Of a stretch of DNA of 64,000 nucleotides, positions 7,868 to 16,203 are shown piece by piece. The notes below the pieces were generated by a model. The model was not told where the DNA came from. It saw only the letters and a list, made by a program, of their open reading frames with translations, and made no database searches. The stretch's first letter is position 1; every line of letters starts with the position of its first letter. Position numbers and translations under genes: made by a program. Origin of the DNA: Pantoea cypripedii (GTDB lineage: Bacteria; Pseudomonadota; Gammaproteobacteria; Enterobacterales; Enterobacteriaceae); contig NZ_CP024768.1 in assembly GCF_011395035.1 (NCBI RefSeq), positions 1,361,377-1,425,376 on the forward strand, given 5' to 3'.

Positions 7868-8353
7868 ATGACGATGGATTCACTGGTCGTTCCTGACATC
7901 GACGTGCTGCGTCGTTGGCTGGATCAACAAAATATCACCTGGTTCGAATGCGATGCCTGTCAGGCTTTGCATCTGCCGCATATGCAGAATTTTGACGGGG
8001 TGTTTGATGCAAAAATCGACCTTGTGGATGGTGTGATCCTGTTTTCAGCGCTGGCTGAAGTCAAACCGACGGCATTGATTCCGCTGGTGGGAGACTTGTC
8101 ACAAATCAACGCCAGCTCCCTGACGGTGAAAGCCTTTATCGACATTCAGGATGATAATCTGCCGAAGCTGATTGTCTGTCAGTCCCTCAGTACCAGCGCA
8201 GGGTTAACCTTTGGTCAGTTCTCGTCTTTCATGAAGCAAAGCGAGGAACAGGTTTCCATGGTGATTATGGAAGCGTTCGCCAATAATTTGCTGATGATGG
8301 GCGAGGAAGAGGATCGGCAACCCAGTTCGGTTGGCCGCGCCATGCTGCACTGA
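7868..8353 (+). CDS. ybjN: YbjN, putative sensory transduction regulator
   Basis: A 161-residue protein strongly like E. coli YbjN (158 residues), including FECDACQALHLPHMQNFDGVFDA (in part) and INASSLTVKAF. The fold resembles type III secretion chaperones. In E. coli, altered YbjN levels affect motility, exopolysaccharide and stress survival; in Erwinia the homologue AmyR represses amylovoran. A second ATG at 7874 is better spaced from GGGA and fits the E. coli N-terminus, so the start is uncertain by two codons. A strong terminator follows. Confidence 0.93.
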   Translation: MTMDSLVVPDIDVLRRWLDQQNITWFECDACQALHLPHMQNFDGVFDAKIDLVDGVILFSALAEVKPTALIPLVGDLSQINASSLTVKAFIDIQDDNLPKLIVCQSLSTSAGLTFGQFSSFMKQSEEQVSMVIMEAFANNLLMMGEEEDRQPSSVGRAMLH

Positions 8354-8368
8354 TTTTTCCGCTTTACT

Positions 8369-8400
8369 AACTGCCGCTTTTTGCGGCAGTTTTCATTTTG
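8369..8400 (+). terminator. Terminator of the ybjC-nfsA-rimK-ybjN run
   Basis: AACTGCCGC and GCGGCAGTT form a nine-base stem with a five-T loop, followed by TTCATTTTG. It lies 16 bases past the ybjN stop. Confidence 0.85.
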
Positions 8401-8646
8401 TCCCCACCACTTTTTATTCTGCATTTTGCCCTTTATTGCCAGATATTTCTCGTGCTTTATGCCGTCCTTGCCGAACCCCATAGCAGAAACATGCAATACT
8501 TATCGCTAAAAGGCGTTTTTTACGCTGGGATCTGGTGCAGGTGAAGCGGGGCGGCTATTCTTGCGGGGCTGCTTGAGTCCTGCAATCTCAGCGCAGGCAT
8601 AGGTTTTTACTATTAAACTCCCGCTGAATATTGATTCATTGTGTGT

Positions 8647-8660
8647 CTGTTAATTAACAG
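8647..8660. promoter_or_regulatory. Perfect palindrome upstream of potF
   Basis: CTGTTAATTAACAG is a perfect 14-base palindrome, with looser GTGT/ACAC matches outside it, 65 bases before the potF start. It resembles an operator but is not a LexA box, because the CTGT/ACAG spacing is six rather than eight. The rest of the 371-base ybjN-potF gap holds the ybjN terminator and otherwise nothing assignable. Confidence 0.35.
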
Positions 8661-8724
8661 AAAACACAACGACCGGATCGCGTGTATGCAGCGTTGTGAT
8701 GACCCGCTCAGGAGGAAGGAAAAC

Positions 8725-9834
8725 ATGTTCAACCAACGTAAAAAATGGTTGTCAGGTGTGGTTGCTGGTGTGCTGATGACAGCTTCAGCTGGTACGCTGG
8801 CCGCAGATAAAACGCTGCACGTTTATAACTGGTCTGATTATATCTCGGCGGATACGGTCCCGAATTTCGAGAAAGAGACGGGTATTAAAGTCGTTTACGA
8901 CGTGTTTGATTCCAACGAAGTGCTGGAAGGCAAACTGATGGCAGGCAGCACCGGTTATGATGTGGTGGTGCCATCTTCCAGCTTCCTTGCGCGTCAGCTG
9001 CAATCCGGCGTGTTCCAGGAGCTGGATAAGAGCAAGCTGCCGAACTACAAAAACCTCGATCCGGCGCTGATGGCGAAAGTGGCACAGCACGATCCAGGCA
9101 ACAAGTTCGCCATCCCTTACCTGTGGGGTACCACCGGTATCGGGTATAACGTCGATAAAGTGAAAGCAATCCTCGGCAAAGATGCGCCAGTGGATAGCTG
9201 GGATCTGGTGCTGAAGCCAGAAAACCTGGAAAAACTGAAAAGCTGTGGTGTTTCCTTCCTCGATGCACCGGAAGAGATTTTTGCCACGGTGCTGAACTAC
9301 CTCGGCAAAGATCCGAACAGCTCTGATCCGAAAGATTATTCCGGCGCAGCCACCGATCTGCTGCTGAAACTGCGTCCGAGCATTCGCTATTTCCACTCTT
9401 CGCAGTACATCAATGACCTCGCTAACGGCAACATCTGTGTGGCGATCGGCTGGTCTGGTGACATCCTGCAAGCGAAAGATCGTGCGGCACAGGCGAAAAA
9501 TGGTGTGAACCTGGCGTACAGCGTACCGAAGCAAGGCGCTCTGGCGTTCTTCGACATGATGGCGATTCCGAAAGATGCGAAAAATCTCGACGAAGCCTAT
9601 CAGTGGCTGAACTACATCATGGATCCGAAAGTGATAGCCGACATCTCTAACAAGATGAACTATGCCAACGGCAACAAGGCGTCACTGCCGCTGATCAATG
9701 CGGATGTACGTAACAACCCGGGCATCTTCCCGCCTGCGGATATTATGTCCAAGCTGTTTGTACTGAAAGTCCAGGATCCGAAGCTGGATCGTGTACGCAC
9801 CCGTGCATGGACTAAAGTTAAAAGTGGTAAGTAA
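8725..9834 (+). CDS. potF: Putrescine-binding periplasmic protein PotF
   Basis: A 369-residue spermidine/putrescine-type solute-binding protein. The signal peptide is residues 1-26 or 27 (positive MFNQRKKW, hydrophobic core, ASAGTLAA). The mature start KTLHVYNWSDYIS and LWGTTGIGYNVDKV match PotF, and the ligand-pocket Trp and Asp residues lie in those stretches. The ATG at 8725 is chosen over upstream codons because AGGAGGAAGG (8710-8719) precedes it. It delivers putrescine to PotGHI. An intergenic hairpin separates it from potG, as is common where the binding protein must be made in excess. Confidence 0.96.
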   Translation: MFNQRKKWLSGVVAGVLMTASAGTLAADKTLHVYNWSDYISADTVPNFEKETGIKVVYDVFDSNEVLEGKLMAGSTGYDVVVPSSSFLARQLQSGVFQELDKSKLPNYKNLDPALMAKVAQHDPGNKFAIPYLWGTTGIGYNVDKVKAILGKDAPVDSWDLVLKPENLEKLKSCGVSFLDAPEEIFATVLNYLGKDPNSSDPKDYSGAATDLLLKLRPSIRYFHSSQYINDLANGNICVAIGWSGDILQAKDRAAQAKNGVNLAYSVPKQGALAFFDMMAIPKDAKNLDEAYQWLNYIMDPKVIADISNKMNYANGNKASLPLINADVRNNPGIFPPADIMSKLFVLKVQDPKLDRVRTRAWTKVKSGK

Positions 9835-9867
9835 TTCGTTCTGAACGGATTCACTTGTATTAGGACG

Positions 9868-9907
9868 ACAACAGAGGCGCGGTGATGGCCTCTGTTGTGC
9901 CATTTTT
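9868..9907 (+). terminator. Intergenic hairpin between potF and potG
   Basis: ACAACAGAGGC (9868-9878) and GCCTCTGTTGT (9888-9898) form a perfect eleven-base stem with a nine-base loop; five Ts follow at 9903-9907 after a short gap. It could be a partial terminator or a 3'-end stabiliser that lowers potGHI expression relative to potF. Confidence 0.65.
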
Positions 9908-9948
9908 AGCGGCTGAGGTTAAGGCCGTTAAGCGTTGGAGATATGTTA

Positions 9949-11082
9949 GTGAGCGACGCGATTCCCCGCCCCCAAAATAAAAATGCAAAGGCGTTAACGC
10001 CGTTGCTGGAAATCCGCAATCTGACCAAATCCTTTGACGGCCAGCACGCCGTGGATGACGTCAGTCTGACCATTTACAAAGGTGAGATTTTTGCTCTGCT
10101 TGGCCCTTCGGGCTGCGGTAAATCGACCCTGCTGCGTATGCTGGCGGGGTTTGAGGTGCCAAGTAGCGGTCAAATTGTGCTGGATGGGCAGGATCTCTCC
10201 CATGTGCCGCCGTATCAGCGGCCAATCAATATGATGTTCCAGTCTTATGCCCTATTCCCGCACATGACGGTGGAGCAGAACATCGCCTTTGGCCTGAAAC
10301 AGGACAAACTGCCAAAAGGTGAAATCGCTGAGCGCGTGGCGGAAATGCTGGCGCTGGTGCATATGCAGGAATTTGCCAAACGTAAGCCGCATCAGCTCTC
10401 TGGCGGACAGCGTCAGCGTGTGGCGCTGGCACGTAGCCTGGCCAAACGTCCGAAGCTGCTGCTGCTGGATGAACCGATGGGTGCGCTGGACAAAAAGTTG
10501 CGCGACCGTATGCAACTGGAAGTGGTGGATATCCTGGAACGCGTCGGGGTGACCTGCGTGATGGTGACCCACGACCAGGAAGAAGCGATGACCATGGCGG
10601 GCCGTATCGCCATTATGAACCGCGGTAAATTCGCGCAGATTGGCGAGCCGGAGGAGATCTACGAGCATCCGACCAACCGCTTCAGCGCGGAGTTTATCGG
10701 TTCGGTGAACGTGTTTGAGGGGCTGCTGCGTGAGCGGCGTGAAGACGGTCTGGTACTCGATAGCCCTGGCCTGGTTCATCCGCTGAAAGTGCAGACGGAC
10801 GTGTCCATCGTCGATAACGTGCCGGTCCACATCGCGCTGCGCCCGGAAAAAGTCATGCTGTGTGAAGACGTTCCCGCCGACGGCTGCAACTTTGCCGTGG
10901 GCGAAGTGGTACATATCGCTTATCTCGGTGATTTGTCGATTTACCACGTGCGTCTGAAGAGTGGCCAGATGATCAGTGCGCAGTTGCAAAACGCCCATCG
11001 CTATCGCAAAGGCGCGCCAACCTGGGGCGACGAAGTGCGTTTGTGCTGGGATGCCGACAGCTGTGTGGTTCTGACGGTTTAA
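9949..11082 (+). CDS. potG: Putrescine ABC transporter ATP-binding protein PotG
   Basis: A 377-residue ABC ATPase with Walker A GPSGCGKST near residue 50, signature LSGGQ near 146, Walker B LLLLDEP near 165 and a C-terminal TOBE regulatory domain (about 280-377). The GTG at 9949 is preferred to the ATG at 9943: it gives VSDAIPRPQ aligned with the E. coli start and the same length, and GGAG lies nine bases before it. It powers putrescine import with PotH and PotI. Confidence 0.95.
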   Translation: MSDAIPRPQNKNAKALTPLLEIRNLTKSFDGQHAVDDVSLTIYKGEIFALLGPSGCGKSTLLRMLAGFEVPSSGQIVLDGQDLSHVPPYQRPINMMFQSYALFPHMTVEQNIAFGLKQDKLPKGEIAERVAEMLALVHMQEFAKRKPHQLSGGQRQRVALARSLAKRPKLLLLDEPMGALDKKLRDRMQLEVVDILERVGVTCVMVTHDQEEAMTMAGRIAIMNRGKFAQIGEPEEIYEHPTNRFSAEFIGSVNVFEGLLRERREDGLVLDSPGLVHPLKVQTDVSIVDNVPVHIALRPEKVMLCEDVPADGCNFAVGEVVHIAYLGDLSIYHVRLKSGQMISAQLQNAHRYRKGAPTWGDEVRLCWDADSCVVLTV

Positions 11083-11091
11083 GGAGGCGCA

Positions 11092-12054
11092 ATGAGCCAG
11101 ATTTCTCAACCCGGCACCCCGGAAGCCGAACAGCCGGGCACGCCGTTACAACGCTGGGCCACGCGCATCAAAATGCAGCATGGCCGCAAGCTGGTGATCG
11201 CACTGCCTTATGTGTGGCTGGTGCTGTTCTTTTTGCTGCCGTTTCTGATCGTACTAAAAATCAGTTTCGCCGATATTGCGCGGGCGATTCCGCCGTACAC
11301 CGATTTGATCACCTGGGCTGACGATCAGCTCAACCTGGTGCTCAATCTGGGCAACTATCTGCAACTGACAGATGACCCGTTGTATGCCGATGCGTATCTG
11401 CAATCGCTGAAAGTGGCCGCCATTTCCACCATTATCTGCCTGATGATTGGTTATCCGCTCGCCTGGGCGGTGGCACACAGTAAGCCGTCGATGCGTTCCA
11501 TTCTGCTGTTGCTGGTAATCCTGCCATCATGGACCTCGTTCCTGGTCCGTGTGTATGCCTGGATGGGGCTGCTGAACAATAACGGCATCCTGAACCGATT
11601 CCTGATGTGGCTGGGAGTGATTGATCATCCCCTGGTGATCCTCTACACCAACACCGCGGTGTATATCGGTATCGTTTACTGTTATTTGCCGTTTATGGTG
11701 CTGCCAATCTATACCGCGCTGACGCGTATCGATTACTCGCTGGTGGAAGCTTCGCTCGACCTTGGCGCGCGTCCGCTGAAGACCTTCTTCAGCGTCATTG
11801 TGCCGCTGACCAAAGGCGGGATTATTGCCGGTTCAATGCTGGTGTTTATCCCGGCAGTCGGGGAGTACGTGATCCCGGAACTGCTGGGTGGCCCGGATAG
11901 CATCATGATTGGCCGTATTTTGTGGCAGGAATTTTTTAACAACCGCGACTGGCCGGTGGCTTCAGCGCTGGCGGTGATCATTCTGTTGATCCTGATCCTG
12001 CCGATTGTCTGGTTCCACAAACATCAAAACCGTGAACTGGGAGAGAAGGGATGA
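11092..12054 (+). CDS. potH: Putrescine ABC transporter permease PotH
   Basis: A 320-residue inner-membrane permease with six predicted spans and the EAA loop EASLDLGARPLKTFFSVIVP near residue 220 that docks with PotG. The cytoplasmic N-terminal tail is rich in Pro and Gln, followed by a first span near 36-60. AAGGAGGC lies four bases before the ATG. Its stop overlaps the potI start by four bases (ATGA). Confidence 0.96.
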   Translation: MSQISQPGTPEAEQPGTPLQRWATRIKMQHGRKLVIALPYVWLVLFFLLPFLIVLKISFADIARAIPPYTDLITWADDQLNLVLNLGNYLQLTDDPLYADAYLQSLKVAAISTIICLMIGYPLAWAVAHSKPSMRSILLLLVILPSWTSFLVRVYAWMGLLNNNGILNRFLMWLGVIDHPLVILYTNTAVYIGIVYCYLPFMVLPIYTALTRIDYSLVEASLDLGARPLKTFFSVIVPLTKGGIIAGSMLVFIPAVGEYVIPELLGGPDSIMIGRILWQEFFNNRDWPVASALAVIILLILILPIVWFHKHQNRELGEKG

Positions 12055-12896
12055 ATCAGTTACCTGCAATCCGCTCCCCGTGGCGCACCGCGATTCTGGT
12101 GCTGGGTTTTATGTTCCTGTATGCGCCGATGCTGCTGCTGGTGGCCTACTCGTTTAACAGCTCACAGCTGGTAACGGTGTGGGAAGGCTTCTCGTTCCAC
12201 TGGTATCACGTGTTGTTCCAGGATGACGCGATGATCGATGCGGTGGTGCTGAGTCTGACCATCGCGGCGTTGTCTGCCACCATGGCTGTGGTGCTGGGTA
12301 CCATTGCGGCGGTGATTATCGTGCGTTTTGGCCGCTTCCGGGGTCATAATGGTTTTGCGTTTATGCTCACCGCTCCGCTGGTGATGCCCGATGTGATCAC
12401 TGGTCTGTCGCTGTTGCTGCTGTTTGTGGCAATGGGGAATACCCTCGGCTGGCCGAGCGATCGTGGCATGCTGACCATTTGGCTGGCACACGTGACCTTC
12501 TGTACTGCCTATGTGGCGGTGGTGATCAACTCGCGTCTGCGTGAACTGGATCGTTCCATCGAAGAAGCGGCGATGGATCTCGGCGCGACACCACTCAAGG
12601 TGTTCTTTGTCATCACCGTGCCGATGATCGCACCAGCGATTATTACCGGCTGGCTGCTGGCATTTACCCTGTCGCTGGATGACCTGGTGATTGCCAGCTT
12701 TGTCACCGGCCCGGGCGCAACCACCTTGCCAATGGCGATCTTTGCCACGGTGCGTCGTGGTGTTAACCCGGAGATCAACGCTCTGGCGTCACTGATTTTG
12801 TTTGTGGTCGGGCTGGTGGGCTTTATTGCCTGGCGGTTTATGGCACACGAAGAAAAACAACGTTTGCGTGATATTCAGAAAGCAAGACGTGGCTGA
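12051..12896 (+). CDS. potI: Putrescine ABC transporter permease PotI
   Basis: A 281-residue permease, same length as E. coli PotI, with six predicted spans and the EAA loop EEAAMDLGATPLKVFFVITV near residue 172. It overlaps potH by four bases, so translation is coupled. It completes the PotFGHI importer; a terminator hairpin follows 24 bases after its stop. Confidence 0.96.
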   Translation: MNQLPAIRSPWRTAILVLGFMFLYAPMLLLVAYSFNSSQLVTVWEGFSFHWYHVLFQDDAMIDAVVLSLTIAALSATMAVVLGTIAAVIIVRFGRFRGHNGFAFMLTAPLVMPDVITGLSLLLLFVAMGNTLGWPSDRGMLTIWLAHVTFCTAYVAVVINSRLRELDRSIEEAAMDLGATPLKVFFVITVPMIAPAIITGWLLAFTLSLDDLVIASFVTGPGATTLPMAIFATVRRGVNPEINALASLILFVVGLVGFIAWRFMAHEEKQRLRDIQKARRG

Positions 12897-12920
12897 AATC
12901 CGTAACATTTGCCAATATAA

Positions 12921-12949
12921 GAAAAGCTGGCGATGCCAGCTTTTCTTTT
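12921..12949 (+). terminator. Terminator after potI
   Basis: GAAAAGCTGGC and GCCAGCTTTTC form a perfect eleven-base stem with a three-base loop, followed by TTTT. It separates the pot operon from ybjO. Confidence 0.85.
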
Positions 12950-12961
12950 GGAGTCTGGTCG

Positions 12962-13423
12962 ATGTCGGAAACCCTGAAGCATGTCCCCGTTTTAACCCCA
13001 GCAACCGTCACGGTGGCTGGGATCGCCATTATCGCTACCCGCTGTATCAGCGTGCTGATGCTCGCCAATGAGCTGGGTTATGACGAACTGGTCAACTTTG
13101 TGCACCGCAGTGCGCAAGCCTGGGATTCCACCTTTATCTTTATCGCCAGCCAGCTGATCTTTTTATTTGAGCTGCGCTGCGCCTTTACCCTGATGCGAGG
13201 CAGTAACCGGGGCCGCTGGGGTTATGTCTCGACTCAGATTGTTGTGCTGGGTTATATGCTGCTGGCGTCGATGGGATGGGTTTACCCGGAAATCTTCAGC
13301 ATCCACGGTGAGAGCAATGCCCAGATTATCCACCATACGCTGCTACAGAAGCTGCCGGATGCGATGGTGCTGTTGCTGCTGTTTGTCCCGGCCAGCAGCC
13401 GCGCTTTTTTCCGTCGCCGGTGA
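12962..13423 (+). CDS. ybjO: YbjO, inner-membrane protein
   Basis: A 153-residue protein with four predicted membrane spans, similar in size and position to E. coli YbjO (162). Function is unknown. GGAG lies just before the start at the base of the potI terminator, so it may be expressed by readthrough or from its own promoter. Confidence 0.85.
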   Translation: MSETLKHVPVLTPATVTVAGIAIIATRCISVLMLANELGYDELVNFVHRSAQAWDSTFIFIASQLIFLFELRCAFTLMRGSNRGRWGYVSTQIVVLGYMLLASMGWVYPEIFSIHGESNAQIIHHTLLQKLPDAMVLLLLFVPASSRAFFRRR

Positions 13424-13471
13424 TACAATCGGCCCCCGTTTTTCCTCCCGATTCTGAATACAGGCTCCACA

Positions 13472-14599
13472 ATGCATTGCGCGCTTTATGATGCCGGTCG
13501 CTGCCGTTCCTGCCAGTGGCTGGAAAAACCCTATCCACAACAGCTGAACGAGAAACAATCGCTGCTCGAAAACCTGCTGGCGCAGCAGGCGGTGAGCGAG
13601 TGGTGTCCGCCGGTGACCTCGCCCGCTGAGGGATTTCGTAATAAAGCCAAGATGGTGGTGAGTGGCAGCGTGGAGCGTCCGGTGTTGGGTATGCTGTCAC
13701 GCGAGGGCGACGCCGTCGATCTCTGCGATTGCCCGCTGTATCCGGCCAGCTTTGCCCCGGTGTTTGCGGTGCTGAAACCCTTTATCGCCCGCGCCGGTTT
13801 AACGCCGTACAACGTCGCGCGCAAGCGCGGTGAACTGAAGTTTCTGCTGCTCACCGAAAGTACCCAGGGCGGCATGATGCTGCGTTTTGTGTTGCGTTCC
13901 AGCGCCAAGCTGGAGCAACTGCGCGCGGCACTGCCGTGGTTGCAACAACAACTGCCGCAGCTGAAAGTGATTTCTGCCAATATTCAGCCGGTGCATATGG
14001 CGATTCTGGAAGGCGACGAGGAGATTGCGCTGACGCCCGATCAGGCCTTAGCGGAGAACTTCAACAACGTGCCGCTGTATATCCGCCCGCAAAGTTTTTT
14101 CCAGACTAACCCACAGGTGGCCTCTGCGCTGTACGCCACGGCGCGTGACTGGGTGGCGCAGCTGAAGGTGCACAGCATGTGGGATCTGTTTTGTGGTGTC
14201 GGCGGCTTTGGCCTGCACTGCGCCAGCCCTGAGATGCAGCTTACCGGCATTGAAATCAGCGCCGAAGCCATTGCCTGTGCGCGACAGTCGGCGCAGCAGC
14301 TGGGTCTGGATAAAGTGAGTTTTGCCGCGCTGGATTCCACGCAGTTCGCCACTGCACGCGATCAGGTGCCGCAGCTGGTACTGGTGAATCCGCCACGTCG
14401 CGGCATTGGTACGGCGTTATGTGACTATCTGAGCCAGATGGCGCCGGATTACATCCTCTACTCCAGCTGTAATCCGCAGAGTATGGCGCAGGATATTGCG
14501 CGTCTCAGCGATTACGATGTCAGCCGGGTGCAGTTGTTCGATATGTTCCCGCATACCGCCCATTTTGAAGTGCTGACGCTACTGACCAAACGCGGATAG
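13472..14599 (+). CDS. rlmC: 23S rRNA m5U747 methyltransferase RlmC
   Basis: A 375-residue SAM-dependent RNA methyltransferase, the family length. Cysteines C3, C11 and C14 (CALYDAGRCRSC) and a later CDC form the iron-sulphur cluster site. SAM motif DLFCGVGGFGLH lies near 233, and the catalytic Cys is C333 in SSCNPQSM. The enzyme methylates U747 of 23S rRNA. Only a weak ribosome-binding site precedes it. It is convergent with artJ. Confidence 0.95.
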   Translation: MHCALYDAGRCRSCQWLEKPYPQQLNEKQSLLENLLAQQAVSEWCPPVTSPAEGFRNKAKMVVSGSVERPVLGMLSREGDAVDLCDCPLYPASFAPVFAVLKPFIARAGLTPYNVARKRGELKFLLLTESTQGGMMLRFVLRSSAKLEQLRAALPWLQQQLPQLKVISANIQPVHMAILEGDEEIALTPDQALAENFNNVPLYIRPQSFFQTNPQVASALYATARDWVAQLKVHSMWDLFCGVGGFGLHCASPEMQLTGIEISAEAIACARQSAQQLGLDKVSFAALDSTQFATARDQVPQLVLVNPPRRGIGTALCDYLSQMAPDYILYSSCNPQSMAQDIARLSDYDVSRVQLFDMFPHTAHFEVLTLLTKRG

Positions 14600-14602
14600 G
14601 GT

Positions 14603-14672
14603 GGGGCGACGCAGCGTTCATCCTGAACTGAGGACAGTGCAGAACCTGTCAGGCTTCGCACTGCGTCGACCC
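14603..14672. repeat. Structured inverted repeat between rlmC and artJ
   Basis: GGGGCGACGCAG (14603-14614) pairs with CTGCGTCGACCC (14661-14672) with one mismatch; inside, CCTGA/TCAGG and GGACAG/CTGTC can also pair. The 70-base element fills the gap between two convergent genes and may end transcription from both sides, but it lacks a clean U-tract. Confidence 0.55.
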
Positions 14673-14678
14673 ATTATT

Positions 14679-15410
14679 TTATTCCGGGAACCACTTCTGA
14701 TTGATTTGCTGGTACGTGCCATTGGCTTTGATCGCCACCAGCGCGCTGTTCAGCTGATCGCGTAATTCGGTGTTTCCTTTACGTACCGCAATCCCCAGCC
14801 CGGTGCCAAAATAGCTGGCATCGGTGATATGCGCGCCGACCGGTGCCAGGGAGGCATTGGTCTTCAGCCATTGGTTCACCACGGCGGTATCGCCAAACAC
14901 ACCATCCAGACGACCGTTTTTCAGATCGAGAATCGCGTTCTGGTAGCTGTCATAGGCCACCGCGACCACTTCGGGATGCTGCTCCTGCAGGTATTTCTGG
15001 TGCGTGGTGCCGTTTTCCATGCCAATGCGTTTGCCCTTCAGCTGGGCAAAATCACTGAACTGACCTTTGCGGGCGATCACCACCGCCGAGTTGGCGTAAT
15101 AAGCCTGGGTAAAATCGACCTGCTTGCTGCGATCCGCGGTGATATCCATACCTGAGATGACGGCATCATAGCGGCGGAATTTCAGCGACGGGATTAGGCT
15201 GTCAAAAGCGTTGTTGGTGAAGGTACATTCGGCCTTCAGCTGCTGGCATAACGCTTTTGCCAGATCGATATCGAAGCCGACGATTTGATTTTCACGGTCC
15301 AGAGATTCAAACGGAGGATAAGTCGCGGAAGAAGCGAAGCGGATTTTTTCCGCTGCAAAGGCATTCATTGCCAGAGTTGCCAGTGCCGCAGCAACGATCC
15401 ATTTTTTCAT
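14679..15410 (-). CDS. artJ: Arginine-binding periplasmic protein ArtJ
   Basis: A 243-residue type 3 solute-binding protein with a signal peptide of 19 residues (MKKWIVAAALATLAMNAFA). It is a close paralogue of ArtI in this window: both share ATYPPFE or ASYPPFE, the GMDIT segment and NGTTHQKYL. It binds L-arginine for the ArtPQM transporter. The ATG at 15410 has AGGAGT six bases upstream. It is a separate unit downstream of the artM terminator, with its own ArgR boxes. Confidence 0.96.
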   Translation of the reverse strand: MKKWIVAAALATLAMNAFAAEKIRFASSATYPPFESLDRENQIVGFDIDLAKALCQQLKAECTFTNNAFDSLIPSLKFRRYDAVISGMDITADRSKQVDFTQAYYANSAVVIARKGQFSDFAQLKGKRIGMENGTTHQKYLQEQHPEVVAVAYDSYQNAILDLKNGRLDGVFGDTAVVNQWLKTNASLAPVGAHITDASYFGTGLGIAVRKGNTELRDQLNSALVAIKANGTYQQINQKWFPE

Positions 15411-15469
15411 TTTGAGACTCCTGTAAATCACTAACGCTCTGAGGGCGAACGCGTGACAAGATGCCATTG

Positions 15470-15508
15470 AATGAATCTTTATGCAACATTATTGGATAAA
15501 TAATGAAA
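15470..15508 (-). promoter_or_regulatory. Tandem ArgR (ARG) boxes upstream of artJ
   Basis: Two ARG-box cores, TGAATCTTTATGCA (15472-15485, 9 of 10 consensus positions) and TGGATAAATAATGA (15493-15506, 7 of 10), start exactly 21 bases apart, the standard spacing of paired 18-base boxes with a 3-base gap. artJ is arginine-repressed in E. coli. Confidence 0.75.
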
Positions 15509-15528
15509 AAAGGCGGGATAACCCGCCT
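15505..15528 (-). terminator. Terminator of artPIQM
   Basis: On the minus strand GGCGGG and CCCGCC flank a four-base loop (stem 15512-15517/15522-15527), followed by six Ts (15511-15506). It lies just past the artM stop and abuts the artJ ARG boxes. Confidence 0.85.
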
Positions 15529-15533
15529 GGATA

Positions 15534-16202
15534 TTAATTTCTGCGTTCAAATGCCAGTGCGCGGCGTTCTATCAGACGCATCATCAGCGTCAGCAGGCCG
15601 TTGACGCACAGGTAAACCAGCCCGGCGGCGGCAAATACCGTGACATCGTAAGTGCGACCATACAGCAACTGACCGTGGCCCATCACTTCCATCAGGGTGA
15701 TGGTGTAGGCCAGCGAGGTACTTTTGAACACCAGCACCACCTCATTGGAGTACGAGGACAGCGCGCGTTTAAAGGCATACGGCAGCAGAATACGCAGCGT
15801 ATCTTTGCGATTCATCCCCAGTGCCGCGCAGGACTGCCACTGGCCGGCAGGAATGGCACGCACCGCGCCATAGAACAGCTGGGTGGTATAGGCCGCGCTG
15901 TTCAGCGACAGAGCCAGCATGGCGCACAGCCAGGGCTGGGACAGCAGATGCCACAACCACGGCACATGCTGGATGCTGGGAAACTGTCCAGGTCCGTAGT
16001 AGATCAGGAAGATCTGCACCAGCAGCGGCGTACCGGTAAATATCGTGATGTAAACTTTCACGATGGTATTCAGCACCGGGACTTTCAGCGCCAGCACCAC
16101 GGTGAACAGCAGCGACAGCACCAGCGCGGCAATCAGCGAGGCGAGGGTGAGTGTCAGGCTGGTGTGCAGCCCTTTCAGCAGCTCAGGTAAATATTGCAGC
16201 AT
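15534..16202 (-). CDS. artM: Arginine ABC transporter permease ArtM
   Basis: A 222-residue polar-amino-acid permease, exactly the E. coli length. The ATG at 16202 gives MLQYLPELLKGLHTSLTLT, matching ArtM, and lies one base after the artQ stop, so translation is coupled. The EAA loop is near ALGMNRKDTLRILLPYA. It pairs with ArtQ as the membrane channel. Confidence 0.95.
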   Translation of the reverse strand: MLQYLPELLKGLHTSLTLTLASLIAALVLSLLFTVVLALKVPVLNTIVKVYITIFTGTPLLVQIFLIYYGPGQFPSIQHVPWLWHLLSQPWLCAMLALSLNSAAYTTQLFYGAVRAIPAGQWQSCAALGMNRKDTLRILLPYAFKRALSSYSNEVVLVFKSTSLAYTITLMEVMGHGQLLYGRTYDVTVFAAAGLVYLCVNGLLTLMMRLIERRALAFERRN

Positions 16203-16203
16203 A

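Noticed and set aside
10252..11109. 285-codon open frame antisense to potG
   Set aside because: Shadow of a well-conserved ABC ATPase gene, with no independent evidence.
12855..12870. PurR-like box (ACGTTTGCGT half) at the end of potI
   Set aside because: Only half the operator matches, it is inside coding sequence, and no purine gene follows.
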